The notes: generated by a model not told the origin, from the sequence alone. Positions 32,662 to 41,052 are shown, counted from the first letter of the stretch. The stretch is 64,000 nt of DNA from Miltoncostaea sp963762825 (GCA_963762825.1 CAVXLZ010000002.1:62001-126000), one strand, 5' to 3'. Numbers and translations: made by a program.

Positions 32662-33731
32662 CACCCCGCACCCGGACCCCGGACGAGGCCCGGGCCGATC
32701 TCCGCAACCGTGGCACAGCCGGTCAGGATCATGGCGTTCTCGACCTCGGCCGCGATCTGTGCGAGGACGGCCGCCACGCCCTCGCGCCCGGCCACGCCGT
32801 TGGCCCAGGCGACGGGCCGGCCGATGAGGACAGCGCGCGCGCCCGACGCGAGCGCCTTGATGACATCCGTGCCGCGTCGCACTCCGCTGTCGAGATAGGC
32901 CTCGCCGCGATCCGCGATGGCATCGACGATCGCCGGGAGCGCCTCGATCGTGGGAATCGCCGTGTCGAGCTGGCGGCCGCCGTGGTTGGAGACGATCACC
33001 CCGCTCGCGCCGGCCTCGACGGCCCGAGCGGCGTCTTCGGGATGCAGCAGCCCCTTCACCACCACCGGCAGGCCCGCCGTCGCGACGAACCGCTCGATGT
33101 CGTCCCATCCGAGGTCGAGCTTCATGAGGGCCGACACCTCGCCGGGGGTGATCGCCGCCATGCCCGGCGGCACCGGGACGCTCGGCAGCGGGAGGTGACT
33201 CGGGACGGAGAATCCGCTGCGCGCGTCGCGCTCGCGGACGCCGTAGGCGGGCACGTTGACGGTCACCACGAGCGCGCGGTAGCCGTGCTCCCGGGCCCGG
33301 GTCACGACCTCGGCGGTCATGCCGGCATCGCGGTAGGGGTAGAGCTGATACCAGAGAAGCCCTCCCGACCCCGCGCCGGCCACCTCCGACAGGTCGTGGT
33401 TGGAGAGGGACGAGAGGCACATCCCGAGGCCGGCGGCCGCCGTGGCCAGTGCGACGTTGAGGTCTCCGTCGGGGTGGATGCAGCCCTGATACGCCATCGG
33501 CGCGACCATCACCGGCGCAGCGATCGCGGTCCCGAGCACGGTGGTGGCGGTGGATGCGGCACCGGCGCCGCGGAGAATCCGCGGCACCAGGCGAAGCTCC
33601 TCGAACGCGGCCCGGTTCCGCGCGATGCTGACCTCATCGCCGGCTCCACCGGTGACGTAGCCGAACGCGCCGGGTTCCATGAGGGCCTGCGCGTGCGGCT
33701 CCCACCCGGCGAGGTTGGCGGGCAGGCTCAC
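32661..33731 (-). CDS. FMN-dependent alpha-hydroxy-acid oxidase/dehydrogenase
   Basis: A 356-residue TIM-barrel flavoenzyme of the glycolate oxidase/lactate dehydrogenase family. It oxidises a 2-hydroxy acid to a 2-keto acid. Motifs: APVMVAPMAYQGCIHPDGD, WYQLYPYRDAG, VVKGLLHPEDAARAVEAGA (catalytic Lys), VSNHGGRQLD (catalytic His and substrate Arg) and YLDSGVRRGTDVIKALASGA with VLIGRP for FMN phosphate. In this cluster a substrate such as imidazole lactate, giving imidazole pyruvate, would make sense, but that is inference. ATG at 33731 overlaps the ABC ATPase stop (ATGA). Confidence 0.92.
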   Translation of the reverse strand: MSLPANLAGWEPHAQALMEPGAFGYVTGGAGDEVSIARNRAAFEELRLVPRILRGAGAASTATTVLGTAIAAPVMVAPMAYQGCIHPDGDLNVALATAAAGLGMCLSSLSNHDLSEVAGAGSGGLLWYQLYPYRDAGMTAEVVTRAREHGYRALVVTVNVPAYGVRERDARSGFSVPSHLPLPSVPVPPGMAAITPGEVSALMKLDLGWDDIERFVATAGLPVVVKGLLHPEDAARAVEAGASGVIVSNHGGRQLDTAIPTIEALPAIVDAIADRGEAYLDSGVRRGTDVIKALASGARAVLIGRPVAWANGVAGREGVAAVLAQIAAEVENAMILTGCATVAEIGPGLVRGPGAG

Positions 33732-34498
33732 GGCCCGCTCCGGCCGGTCTCCTCGCGCAGGCTCGCCAGCACGCGGGCCTTGGTGGCGAGGAACTCGGGG
33801 GTGCTGAGGTGCTCATGGCGGCGGGGGCGCGGCAGCGGGACGGGCAGCTCCTCCTTGATCCGGCCGGGACGGCTGGTCATGACGAGCACGCGGTCGGAGA
33901 TGTAGACAGCCTCCTCGACGTCGTGGGTGACGAAGAGCACGGTCAGCCGATGCTGCTCCCAGACCTCGGTGAGCAGCTCCTGCATGCTCTGGCGGGTCAG
34001 CGCGTCAAGGGCGCCGAACGGCTCGTCCATGAGGAGGATGCTCGGCCGGTACGAGAGCGAACGCGCGATTGCGACCCGCTGGCGCATCCCGCCCGAGAGC
34101 TGTGCCGGAATGGCGTCCGCGAAGTCGGCGAGCCCCACGAGGCGCAGGTAGTCGCGGGCCCGTGCCCTCCGCTCGGCTGCCGCCATCGGCTCGGCGCGCA
34201 GGGCGAACTCGATGTTCTTGAGAGCCGACATCCACGGGAAGAGGGTGTAGGTCTGGAACACGACGCCGCGATCGCGGCCGGGCCCGCTCACGGGGACCCC
34301 GTCCACCAGCACCGAGCCGGAGCTCGCCTCCTGCAGGCCGGCGAGGATGCCGAGCACCGTGCTCTTGCCACATCCGGACGTGCCGACGAGCGTGACGAAC
34401 TCGTTCTCGGCGATGTCGAAGCTCGCTCCCTCGACCGCCCGGACGTCGCCGCCGCGGGTGACGAAGGTCCTCCCCAGATCTCGGACCTGGATCTTCAT
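33728..34498 (-). CDS. ABC importer ATP-binding protein, nitrate/taurine type
   Basis: A 256-residue ATPase of the TauB/SsuB/NrtD group. Walker A GTSGCGKST, Q-loop VVFQTYTLFPWMSALKNIEF, signature LSGGMRQRVAIARSL, Walker B ILLMDEPFGALDALTR, H-loop FVTHDVEEAVYISDR. ATG at 34498 overlaps the permease stop (ATGA). With the permease and the lipoprotein upstream it forms a complete importer, placed in the middle of the histidine-type catabolic genes, so the cargo is probably an imidazole compound or its precursor. Confidence 0.94.
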   Translation of the reverse strand: MKIQVRDLGRTFVTRGGDVRAVEGASFDIAENEFVTLVGTSGCGKSTVLGILAGLQEASSGSVLVDGVPVSGPGRDRGVVFQTYTLFPWMSALKNIEFALRAEPMAAAERRARARDYLRLVGLADFADAIPAQLSGGMRQRVAIARSLSYRPSILLMDEPFGALDALTRQSMQELLTEVWEQHRLTVLFVTHDVEEAVYISDRVLVMTSRPGRIKEELPVPLPRPRRHEHLSTPEFLATKARVLASLREETGRSGP

Positions 34499-35346
34499 CG
34501 TGGCGCGTGCGACCAGCGGAACAGGACCCGTCCCAGCAGTCGCATGCCCTGGTCGGTCAGCAGACCGAGGATGCCGAGCACGACGATGTAGGCGAACACC
34601 AGCCGGTTGTCGATCGCGACCTGGGCGCGGTTGATTCGGTATCCGAAACCGGAGGTGACGTTGACGATCTCGGCCAGCGTCACCCACGTCCATGCCCAGC
34701 CCAGGGTGATCCGCAGCGAATCCCAGAGCGCGGGCATCGCCGAGGGCACCACGATCCGGCCGAGGATCACCGACTCGCGCATCCCGAGGGTGCGCCCCAC
34801 CTCCACGTGGTCCATCGGGACCCTGCGGACGTCATCGGCCGCCAACAGGGCCAGCTGGAAGACCGTGCCGAGGAAGACGATCAGGAACTTCTGACTGTCG
34901 TCGATGCCCACCCAGAAGATGCTCAGCGGGATGAACGCGACCACCGGCGGGTAGCGGAAGAACTCGACGAGAGGGGTGAGCACCGCGTGCCAGATCCGGA
35001 ACGCCCCCGTCAGCACTCCCACGGGGAGGGCCACCGCCGCGGCGATCAGGAAGCCGACGAAGATCCGGTAGATGCTGACCCGCGCGTCGTCCCACAGCTC
35101 GCCCCTTCGGACCGCATCGACGAACCGCTCCCACACGTTCAGGGGGCGCGGAAGCGCGAAGCGGCTGGTCCACTCGAGCTCGGTCGCCACGACCCACATG
35201 GCGAGCAACAGGCCGAACGCCCCCACCGAGAGCGCCAGCGAGAGCGCCCGCGGGATACCCGCGCCGATCCTCAGATGGCTCCGCGCGCGCCGGCGCGGCG
35301 GGGTGGAGATGGCCTCGCTCTCCACCCCGCCGGCCGAGCTGCTCAT
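34495..35346 (-). CDS. ABC importer permease, nitrate/taurine type
   Basis: A 283-residue permease of the TauC/SsuC/binding-protein-dependent family with about six helices. The coupling-helix region reads DHVEVGRTLGMRESVILGRIVVPSAMPAL, followed by RITLGWAWTWVTLAEIVN, as usual for this group. The hydrophilic N-terminal 30 residues are charged. ATG at 35346 is 4 bases after the binding-protein gene. Partner of the ATPase downstream and the lipoprotein upstream. Confidence 0.94.
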   Translation of the reverse strand: MSSSAGGVESEAISTPPRRRARSHLRIGAGIPRALSLALSVGAFGLLLAMWVVATELEWTSRFALPRPLNVWERFVDAVRRGELWDDARVSIYRIFVGFLIAAAVALPVGVLTGAFRIWHAVLTPLVEFFRYPPVVAFIPLSIFWVGIDDSQKFLIVFLGTVFQLALLAADDVRRVPMDHVEVGRTLGMRESVILGRIVVPSAMPALWDSLRITLGWAWTWVTLAEIVNVTSGFGYRINRAQVAIDNRLVFAYIVVLGILGLLTDQGMRLLGRVLFRWSHAPR

Positions 35347-35350
35347 CCGG

Positions 35351-36380
35351 TCAGCCGGCGTTCGCGGCGGCCAGGTACTGGCCGTCGAGGATCGCGGCCG
35401 GGTTGACCGGGTCGGTGATGATCTTGGCGTCGGTCGCCGCCTTCAGCACGTCGTTGACCACTCCCGCGAAGCTGCCGGTGAGGTCGTTGGAGGACGCGTC
35501 GATGAACTCCACGCCCTCGTACGCCTCGGGGCCCGGGTCGTAGCCGATCCCCTTGTTGATGCTCTGCTGCGCGGAGGCCGTGTTGGTCGAGTACTCGTCG
35601 ACCGCCGCCTGCCAGGTGCGGATGAGGGCCGCGACCTGCCCGGGGTGGTCCTTGAGGTAGTCGTTGCGCACCACGAGCACGTCGCTGATGAGCCCGGGCT
35701 TGATGTCGGCGGCGGCCAGGACCTTGAAGCCCGCCTTCTTCTTGAGCGTCTCGGAGATGTAGGGCTCGTACGTCACCGCGGCCGGAACCCGGCCGGCGAG
35801 GAGGCTGGTGCCCACCTCGGCGGCCTTGCCGAGCGACCTGGTGATGTCGTCACCGCTCAGCCCCTCCTGCCCGAGCGCATAGCTCAGGAGCAGGTCGCTG
35901 GTCGTGCCCTCCTCGTAGGCGACGGTCTTGCCCTTGAGGTCGGCCACCGAGCCGATTCCGTCCTCGGCGATGATCGCGTCGGCCTGGAGGCTGTTGTCGA
36001 GCTGGAGCACGATCGTGATCGGGGCGCCCGCGGCGGCGAACCGGAGCGCGGTGTGGGTAGCGACGTTCGCCACGTCCACCTCGCCTGCGACCAGAGCGGC
36101 GTTCAGGGGGGCATCCGAGTCGAACAGCTTGATGTTCAACCTTCTCGATGCCCTGGGCCTCGAAGAGCTTGTTGTCCTGCGCGACGTACCAGGGGCCATA
36201 GCCGAGCCACGGCTCGGTCGCCATCCTGATGGTCCCGGGCTCGGCGTCGCCGATGGTCACCGCGGCGGCCGTCTCGCCACCGGCCGCGGACTCGTCGTCG
36301 CTGCCACAGGCGCTGAGGCCGATGATCATGCCGATCGCGAGGAGTGCTGCGAACAGGGTGGTCGCAAGCGATTTACGCAT
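35351..36380 (-). pseudogene. ABC importer substrate-binding lipoprotein, apparent frameshift
   Basis: Periplasmic-type binding protein of the NMT1/SsuA/TauA family. The start at 36380 encodes a lipoprotein signal peptide with lipobox LSAC (about residues 22-25), then ATEPWLGYGPWYVAQDNKLF. The frame breaks at about 36134-36143 after EAQGIEKV. The other frame continues NIKLFDSDAPLNAALVAGEVD and runs intact to the stop at 35351 through LKGKTVAYEEGTTSDLLL, GRVPAAVTYEPYI and DVLVVRNDYL. One extra T in the plus-strand complement of gaaggttgaacatc explains it; without it the reading is EKVNIKLFDSD. All partner genes are intact, so a sequence error is as likely as a real mutation. Confidence 0.9.
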
Positions 36381-36383
36381 CTA

Positions 36384-37712
36384 TCAGAGCTCCTTCGAGG
36401 AGGGGGAGGTGCGGATCCGGATCGCGGCCGCGTGGGCGGGGAAGCCCTCATGGTCGGCCAGGGCGCAGATGGGCGCGGCCATCCGCTCGAGGGCTGCATC
36501 GGAGGTTCGGGCGACGGAGATCGTCTTGGTGAAGGTGCGGGCCGTGATCGCGGAGGACACTCGCGCGAACCTACCGGTCGGGAGAGCCGCCGGCACTCCG
36601 ATCACGTAGTTGGCGGCCGATATCGGCGTCCCCTGCCCGAGCAGGATCTCTCCGGCATGATCGATCCGCGCGAGGAGCGCCTCGTCGTGGCGGGCGGCGA
36701 TCTGCATGTGCTCGGGGGCCCAGAGGTTCGCCACCTCGATGCCCTCGTCCATGTCGGCCACGAGCACCGCACCGCCGTTCGGTCCGAGTGACGCCCGTGC
36801 GTAACCCCGGCGCGGCTCCGGGAGCAGATCGATCTGCTCGGCGACGTGGGCCTCGCAGGCGGCGACGAGAGCAGCCGAGTCGGTCACGAGCACCGACGCC
36901 GAGTCGCCGCCGTGTTCGGCCTCGTTCAGCAGGTCGGCCGCCAGAAGCCGCGGGTCGGCGGAGTCGTCGGCGAGGATCAGGCTCTCGGAGGGCCCGAGCA
37001 CCATCTGCGTCACGCAGCCGTGGCGCTGGACCTCCAGCATGGCGGCCTGCACCGGGGGACTGCCGGGCCCGAGCACCTTGTCGACCCTGCGGATCCGCTC
37101 GGTGCCGAACGCGACCGCGGCGATGCCGGCGGGCCCGTTGGCACGCAGGATCCGCCGCAGGCCCAGCTCGCGTGCCACGGCGAGCACGGCGGCGTCGACC
37201 CGGCCGTCCGCGCCCGGAGCGGGCGGCACGACCACGGTGATCTCGGGCACTCCGGCCACGACAGCGGGCGTTCCGATCTGGACAAGCACCGACGGGAACG
37301 ACCCCTTGCCGCTCGGGACGAAGATCGCGACGCTCGCGATCGGCCGGGTCTGCTCACCCACCTCGAGACCGGGCGACGGCTCGATCCGCCAGTCGGCATC
37401 GGCGAGCACCCTCTCGTTGTAGGCACGGACGTTCGCGATCCCGACACGGATCGCGGCGAGGACGTCGGGTGAGACCGCGTCGGCCGCTTCGTCGATCTCC
37501 TGGTCGGTCAGCAGGAGATGGTCGGGGGCGACCTCGCACCGGTCGAAGCGTGCGAGGGCCCGGCACACCGCCACGTCGCCGTTGATCCGGACGTCCTCGG
37601 TGATCTCCCGGACTCCGGCCGCAAGATCCGGGTCGAAGATGCGCTGCGTGCCGCGGATCAGGAACTCCTCGCGCGCCGCGGTGTCCATCTGCGACCAGCG
37701 CTGCACGCGCAT
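36384..37712 (-). CDS. histidinol-dehydrogenase-family protein with altered active site
   Basis: A 442-residue HisD-family NAD-dependent dehydrogenase. The fold is well conserved (FVPSGKGSFPSVLVQIGTPA, LGPSESLILADDSADP, NLWAPEHMQIA, GFPAHAAAIRIR). Aligning by spacing to E. coli HisD, the catalytic Glu-His pair is kept (E334-H335) and two zinc-site His are kept (H267, H427). The other zinc ligands change (Gln259 to E264, Asp360 to N368), and His367, which contacts the substrate, becomes A375. It is therefore probably not the biosynthetic histidinol dehydrogenase. HisD relatives such as HpsN act on other alcohols. It lies between a binding-protein gene (3-base gap) and an SDR gene. ATG at 37712 chosen; GTG at 37727 is in frame. 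Confidence 0.85.
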   Translation of the reverse strand: MRVQRWSQMDTAAREEFLIRGTQRIFDPDLAAGVREITEDVRINGDVAVCRALARFDRCEVAPDHLLLTDQEIDEAADAVSPDVLAAIRVGIANVRAYNERVLADADWRIEPSPGLEVGEQTRPIASVAIFVPSGKGSFPSVLVQIGTPAVVAGVPEITVVVPPAPGADGRVDAAVLAVARELGLRRILRANGPAGIAAVAFGTERIRRVDKVLGPGSPPVQAAMLEVQRHGCVTQMVLGPSESLILADDSADPRLLAADLLNEAEHGGDSASVLVTDSAALVAACEAHVAEQIDLLPEPRRGYARASLGPNGGAVLVADMDEGIEVANLWAPEHMQIAARHDEALLARIDHAGEILLGQGTPISAANYVIGVPAALPTGRFARVSSAITARTFTKTISVARTSDAALERMAAPICALADHEGFPAHAAAIRIRTSPSSKEL

Positions 37713-37719
37713 GACGGGC

Positions 37720-38451
37720 TCAGGCACTGCGTCCCCCGTCGATCGTGACCACGCCACCGGTCATGTAGGCGGCCTCCGGGTGCGCCAGGAAGCTGACCAG
37801 TCCCGCGACCTCCTCGGGCGTGCCGAACCGGCCGATGGGGATCTGGGCGCGCAGCTCCTCGGCCAGCTGCGGATCGTCCAGATAGGACTCGGTCATCCGG
37901 GTGCGGATGTAGCCGGCGCAGATCGCCGTCACGGCGATCCCCCGGTCGGCGAGATCGAGAGCGAGCGTCTTGGCGAGCATCACCGCGGCCCCTTTCGAGG
38001 CGTTGTAGTCGCAGAAGTCGCGCTCCGCGCGCAGGCCGTTGACCGACGCGTTCACGACGATGGCGCCGCCGCCGTCCATCTGGCGTGCCGCCGCCTGGGC
38101 GAACAGGAACGTGCCCAGCACGTTGACCTCGAGCACCCGCCTGAAATGCTCGGCGGAAAGCTCGAGCGCACCCTTTGCCTCGCCGTCGACCCCGGCGCTC
38201 GCGAAAGCGACGTCGATCCTCCCGAGCGCCGCCCGGGCCTGCTCCATGGCGTCGGCCACATGGGCCGCATCGGCGATGTCGCCTGCGCAGCCGCCGGCCA
38301 CCTCGACCTGCGCGCGCGCCGAGGCGAGGGTCTCCTCGCGGCTCCCCATGATCCAGACGCGGGCCCCCTCCGCCGCGAATCGCTCCGCTGCCGCCAGGCC
38401 GAGCCCGCTGGTGCCACCGGAGATCACGACGCCGCGGTTCTCGTGGCGCAT
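37720..38451 (-). CDS. short-chain dehydrogenase/reductase
   Basis: A 243-residue classical SDR. The NAD(P)-binding motif is VVISGGTSGLGLAAA (the first Thr of TGxxxGxG is replaced by Ser), then AGDIADAAHV for the adenine ring, ASAGVDGEAKG (NNAG variant), NASVNGLRAERDFCDYNASKG with the catalytic Ser and YxxxK, and CAGYIRTRMTESYL. All catalytic residues are present. ATG at 38451 is two bases after the HisB-like stop. In context it should interconvert an alcohol and a ketone on the pathway served by the HisB- and HisD-like proteins; the substrate is unknown. Confidence 0.92.
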   Translation of the reverse strand: MRHENRGVVISGGTSGLGLAAAERFAAEGARVWIMGSREETLASARAQVEVAGGCAGDIADAAHVADAMEQARAALGRIDVAFASAGVDGEAKGALELSAEHFRRVLEVNVLGTFLFAQAAARQMDGGGAIVVNASVNGLRAERDFCDYNASKGAAVMLAKTLALDLADRGIAVTAICAGYIRTRMTESYLDDPQLAEELRAQIPIGRFGTPEEVAGLVSFLAHPEAAYMTGGVVTIDGGRSA

Positions 38452-38453
38452 GC

Positions 38454-39095
38454 TCAATCGAGCGTTCCCTTGACGCCCGCGGTCATCCCCGCGCGCCGGG
38501 GATTGGCCGTCAGCGCGGCCCGAAGGGCGCGGGCGAATGCGCGGAACCCGGCCTCCCAGGCGTGGTGAGGATCGCGGCTGCCCTCGTTCAACACGAGCTG
38601 GACGGTGCACCTCCCCCCCTGGCTGAAGCCCTCGAAGAAGGCGACGAGATCGACACAAAGGACGTCCTCGACGCGCTCGAGGGACGAGGCCCCTCCCCTT
38701 GTCACGAAGGCGTTGCTGCGCCCCTCGAACGAGATCTGCGCGGTGGCGCTCGCCTCGTCCATCGCGCCCATGGCGAAACCGCTCGACTCGACGCCCTCGG
38801 CGATCCGGTCGCGCACGACGGTCGCCGCGGCCGCGCCCACGGCGAGCCCGACGTCCTCCATCACGACGTGCATGAGCCGGTATGTCTTGACCTCGAACGA
38901 CGCCTCGACGACGACGTCCGCGTACCAGCCGAGCATCTCGAGCATATGGTCGAAGAAGCTCAAGCCGGTGGTTATGCGCGGCTCGCGACGGCCGCCGAAG
39001 TCGAGTGCGACCTCCAGGCGTGCCTCCCGCGTCTCGCGGCGGGTGCGGTACACCTCGCCCTCGCGCTCGACCGCCATCCCCCCGTACTCGCTCAT
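38454..39095 (-). CDS. HisB-like (imidazoleglycerol-phosphate dehydratase family) protein, divergent
   Basis: A 213-residue member of the imidazoleglycerol-phosphate dehydratase family by overall pattern: RRETREARLEVALDFGG, TTGLSFFDHMLEMLG, EDVGLAVGAAAA, AMDEASATAQISFEGRS and DPHHAWEAGFRAFARALRAAL. Several hallmark residues differ. The metal motif HHTVED is HVVMED (76-81), one His lost. The RYG segment before MDEA is ESSG, losing an Arg. FK after the second HH is FR. This suggests a related dehydration or isomerisation of a substrate without the usual phosphate. The ATG at 39095 follows a GGAGA ribosome site. It heads the SDR, HisD-like and transport genes. Confidence 0.8.
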   Translation of the reverse strand: MSEYGGMAVEREGEVYRTRRETREARLEVALDFGGRREPRITTGLSFFDHMLEMLGWYADVVVEASFEVKTYRLMHVVMEDVGLAVGAAAATVVRDRIAEGVESSGFAMGAMDEASATAQISFEGRSNAFVTRGGASSLERVEDVLCVDLVAFFEGFSQGGRCTVQLVLNEGSRDPHHAWEAGFRAFARALRAALTANPRRAGMTAGVKGTLD

Positions 39096-39138
39096 CTCGT
39101 CTCCATCCGCCGTCGCAGGATCAAATCGCCCCGAGCCG

Positions 39139-40128
39139 TCACGGTCGCACCAGCAGCTTCACGGCATCGGGTCCGCGGAGCTGCCGCTCCACCGCGTCGG
39201 GAAGCTCGTCGAGGGAGATCCTGTCAGTCACGACCACCTCGTACCGCGGGCCTTCGGCAGCGAGGAGGGCGATCGCCTCGGGGAGCTCGTCGATGAAGGC
39301 GTTCGAACCGGTCAGGGTGAGCCGGCGCTCGACGAGCGACAGCGGGGTGAGCGCCTCCGGGTGTCCGCCCAGCGCGAGCAGGATGATTTGCGCCCCGGCC
39401 GAGCCGAGCTCGAGCGCGTGGGCGAGAGAGCCCCGATAGCCCGCGGCGTCCACGATCAGGTCGAAGGAGCCGGCGGTCAGGGCGCCCGCCTCGGCGACCG
39501 TCTCGGCGCCCAGGGCGCGCGCGAGCGCCGCGCGCCGCACCGCCGGCTCCGCCACGACGACCTCCACCGAGCCGAAGCGGCGCCGCAGCTCGAGGTGGAC
39601 GAGAGCGCCGATCGGTCCGTGCCCGAGGATCGCGACGCGCGCCGGCTCGCTCCTGAGGTGGCCGAGACCGTGCAGGACCACGGCGAGCGGCTCGGCGAGC
39701 ACGGCGGTCGCGCCCTCGAGCCCCTCGGGCACCTCGTGCAGCATCGTCACGGGCAGGGCGCAATGGGTCGCGAACCCGCCGGGACACGCCTCGCCGACGA
39801 AGCGCAGATTCGGGCAGCCGTCGGGGCGGACCCGGCAGGTGTCGCACTCGTTGCAGGGGATCCGCGAGTCGATCACAACCGGCGTCCCGATCGGCGGCGC
39901 ACCGCCGCCGCGCACCGACTCGATGCGCCCGTAGACCTCGTGACCGAGGGTCGCCGGCCATTCGGAGACCCATGCCCCGGTCCGGATGACGTGCAGGTCC
40001 GACCCACAGAGCCCGGCCCATTCGACCCGGACGAGCGCCTCCCCCTCGGCCAACGGCGCCAGCTCACGCGTGCCGACGCGCATCTCGAGCGGTCCGTCGA
40101 GGAGGGCGGCGGCGATCTGCACGCTCAC
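39139..40128 (-). CDS. zinc-dependent medium-chain alcohol dehydrogenase
   Basis: A 329-residue MDR enzyme of the threonine/sorbitol dehydrogenase type. Catalytic zinc ligands are in AGLCGSDLHV (Cys) and LGHEVYG (His-Glu); structural zinc ligands are in IPCNECDTCRVRPDGCPN (four Cys). The nucleotide-binding motif is ILGHGPIGALVHLEL. GTG at 40128 overlaps the regulator stop (GTGA). First enzyme of the cluster; likely oxidises an alcohol derived from the imported substrate. Confidence 0.92.
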   Translation of the reverse strand: MSVQIAAALLDGPLEMRVGTRELAPLAEGEALVRVEWAGLCGSDLHVIRTGAWVSEWPATLGHEVYGRIESVRGGGAPPIGTPVVIDSRIPCNECDTCRVRPDGCPNLRFVGEACPGGFATHCALPVTMLHEVPEGLEGATAVLAEPLAVVLHGLGHLRSEPARVAILGHGPIGALVHLELRRRFGSVEVVVAEPAVRRAALARALGAETVAEAGALTAGSFDLIVDAAGYRGSLAHALELGSAGAQIILLALGGHPEALTPLSLVERRLTLTGSNAFIDELPEAIALLAAEGPRYEVVVTDRISLDELPDAVERQLRGPDAVKLLVRP

Positions 40129-40922
40129 CCGGCCGCTGCGTGGAGGTCGTCCGCGCGGCGCGCGTAACCCAGGCTCGACGACAGGCGCGCGCTGGCATCG
40201 CGCACGCACTCGCCCGCCTCGCGCCGGGCGGGCTCGGAGCGCTGCGCCGAGACGTAGGTGACCCCGATCGCCGCCACCGGCACACCTTCGTGGGAGAAGA
40301 CGGGGGCGGCCACGCACGAGATCCCCGGCGTCACCATCTCGTCGTCGATCGCGACCCCGCGCCGGCGGATCTCGTCGAGATCCTCCAGGAGCGATTCGAT
40401 GCTGTCGGGCCCGTGGCCGGTGCGCAGCACCAGCGGTCGCCCGGAGTAGAGGGCACGCACCTGTGCTGCCGACATCTCGGCCAGCATGGCGCGCCCGACA
40501 GCGGTGAGATGTGCCGGCAACCGGACTCCGATCTCCGTGACGAGCCGGGTCACGGAACCGACCGCTTGCTCCTTGTCGATGTAGAGGACCTCGGTGCCGC
40601 TCAGCATCGCGAGGTGCGAGGTCTCGCCGGTGCGCTCGGTGAGCTCCACGAGAAGTCGGCGTCCCATGCGCTGCACCGGCCCGGCTCGCAGGTACGCCGA
40701 GCCGATCTCGAAGACGGCCACGCCCAGTCCCCACGCACGCTCGGCCTCGTAGTAGGCCACGAAGTCGCGCGACTTCATCTCGTTGAGCAGGTGGTGGGCG
40801 CTGCTCTTGGGAATCGCGCACTCGCGGGCGATCGTCATCGTCGGCACCGGTCGTACCTGGCGCGCGAGCAGCTCGAGCACGCTCATGAGGCGCGCAGCGG
40901 ATTTCACGTTGCTCGATGACAC
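40125..40922 (-). CDS. IclR-family transcriptional regulator
   Basis: A 265-residue regulator. N-terminal winged helix: NVKSAARLMSVLELLARQ, then TIARECAIPKSSAHHLLNEM as helix-turn-helix. The C-terminal IclR effector domain (about 85-255) includes TGETSHLAMLSGTEVLYIDKE, PAHLTAVGRAMLAEM and GVAIDDEMVTPGISCVAAPVF. GTG at 40922 chosen because the helix bundle starts 5 residues later; the frame upstream is promoter DNA. As first gene of the 15-gene catabolic run it is the obvious local regulator. Confidence 0.93.
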   Translation of the reverse strand: MSSSNVKSAARLMSVLELLARQVRPVPTMTIARECAIPKSSAHHLLNEMKSRDFVAYYEAERAWGLGVAVFEIGSAYLRAGPVQRMGRRLLVELTERTGETSHLAMLSGTEVLYIDKEQAVGSVTRLVTEIGVRLPAHLTAVGRAMLAEMSAAQVRALYSGRPLVLRTGHGPDSIESLLEDLDEIRRRGVAIDDEMVTPGISCVAAPVFSHEGVPVAAIGVTYVSAQRSEPARREAGECVRDASARLSSSLGYARRADDLHAAAG

Positions 40923-40957
40923 TCGTGTCTTGTATCCCAGACGCTCGTCGAACGGGC

Positions 40958-40973
40958 TGTACGCGTTTGTACG
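40958..40973 (-). promoter_or_regulatory. direct repeat upstream of the IclR gene, candidate operator
   Basis: On the plus strand TGTACG, CGTT, TGTACG: two identical hexamers four bases apart, 36 bases before the regulator's GTG start. A GATACA sequence lies about 8 bases before the GTG and could be the -10 of a nearly leaderless promoter, so the repeat would sit near the -35 region. Candidate site for autoregulation and control of the whole cluster. Confidence 0.45.
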
Positions 40974-41052
40974 ACGACCCCGTGCCCCACGACAAGGGCC
41001 GACGCGCAGAAAGGGTCTCGGGTGCGAGACCTCGCGCGCCGGGCAGACGCCG

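Noticed and set aside
36617..36628. Palindrome GCCGATATCGGC
   Set aside because: It is within the HisD-like coding sequence and codes for conserved residues, so a regulatory meaning is not supported.
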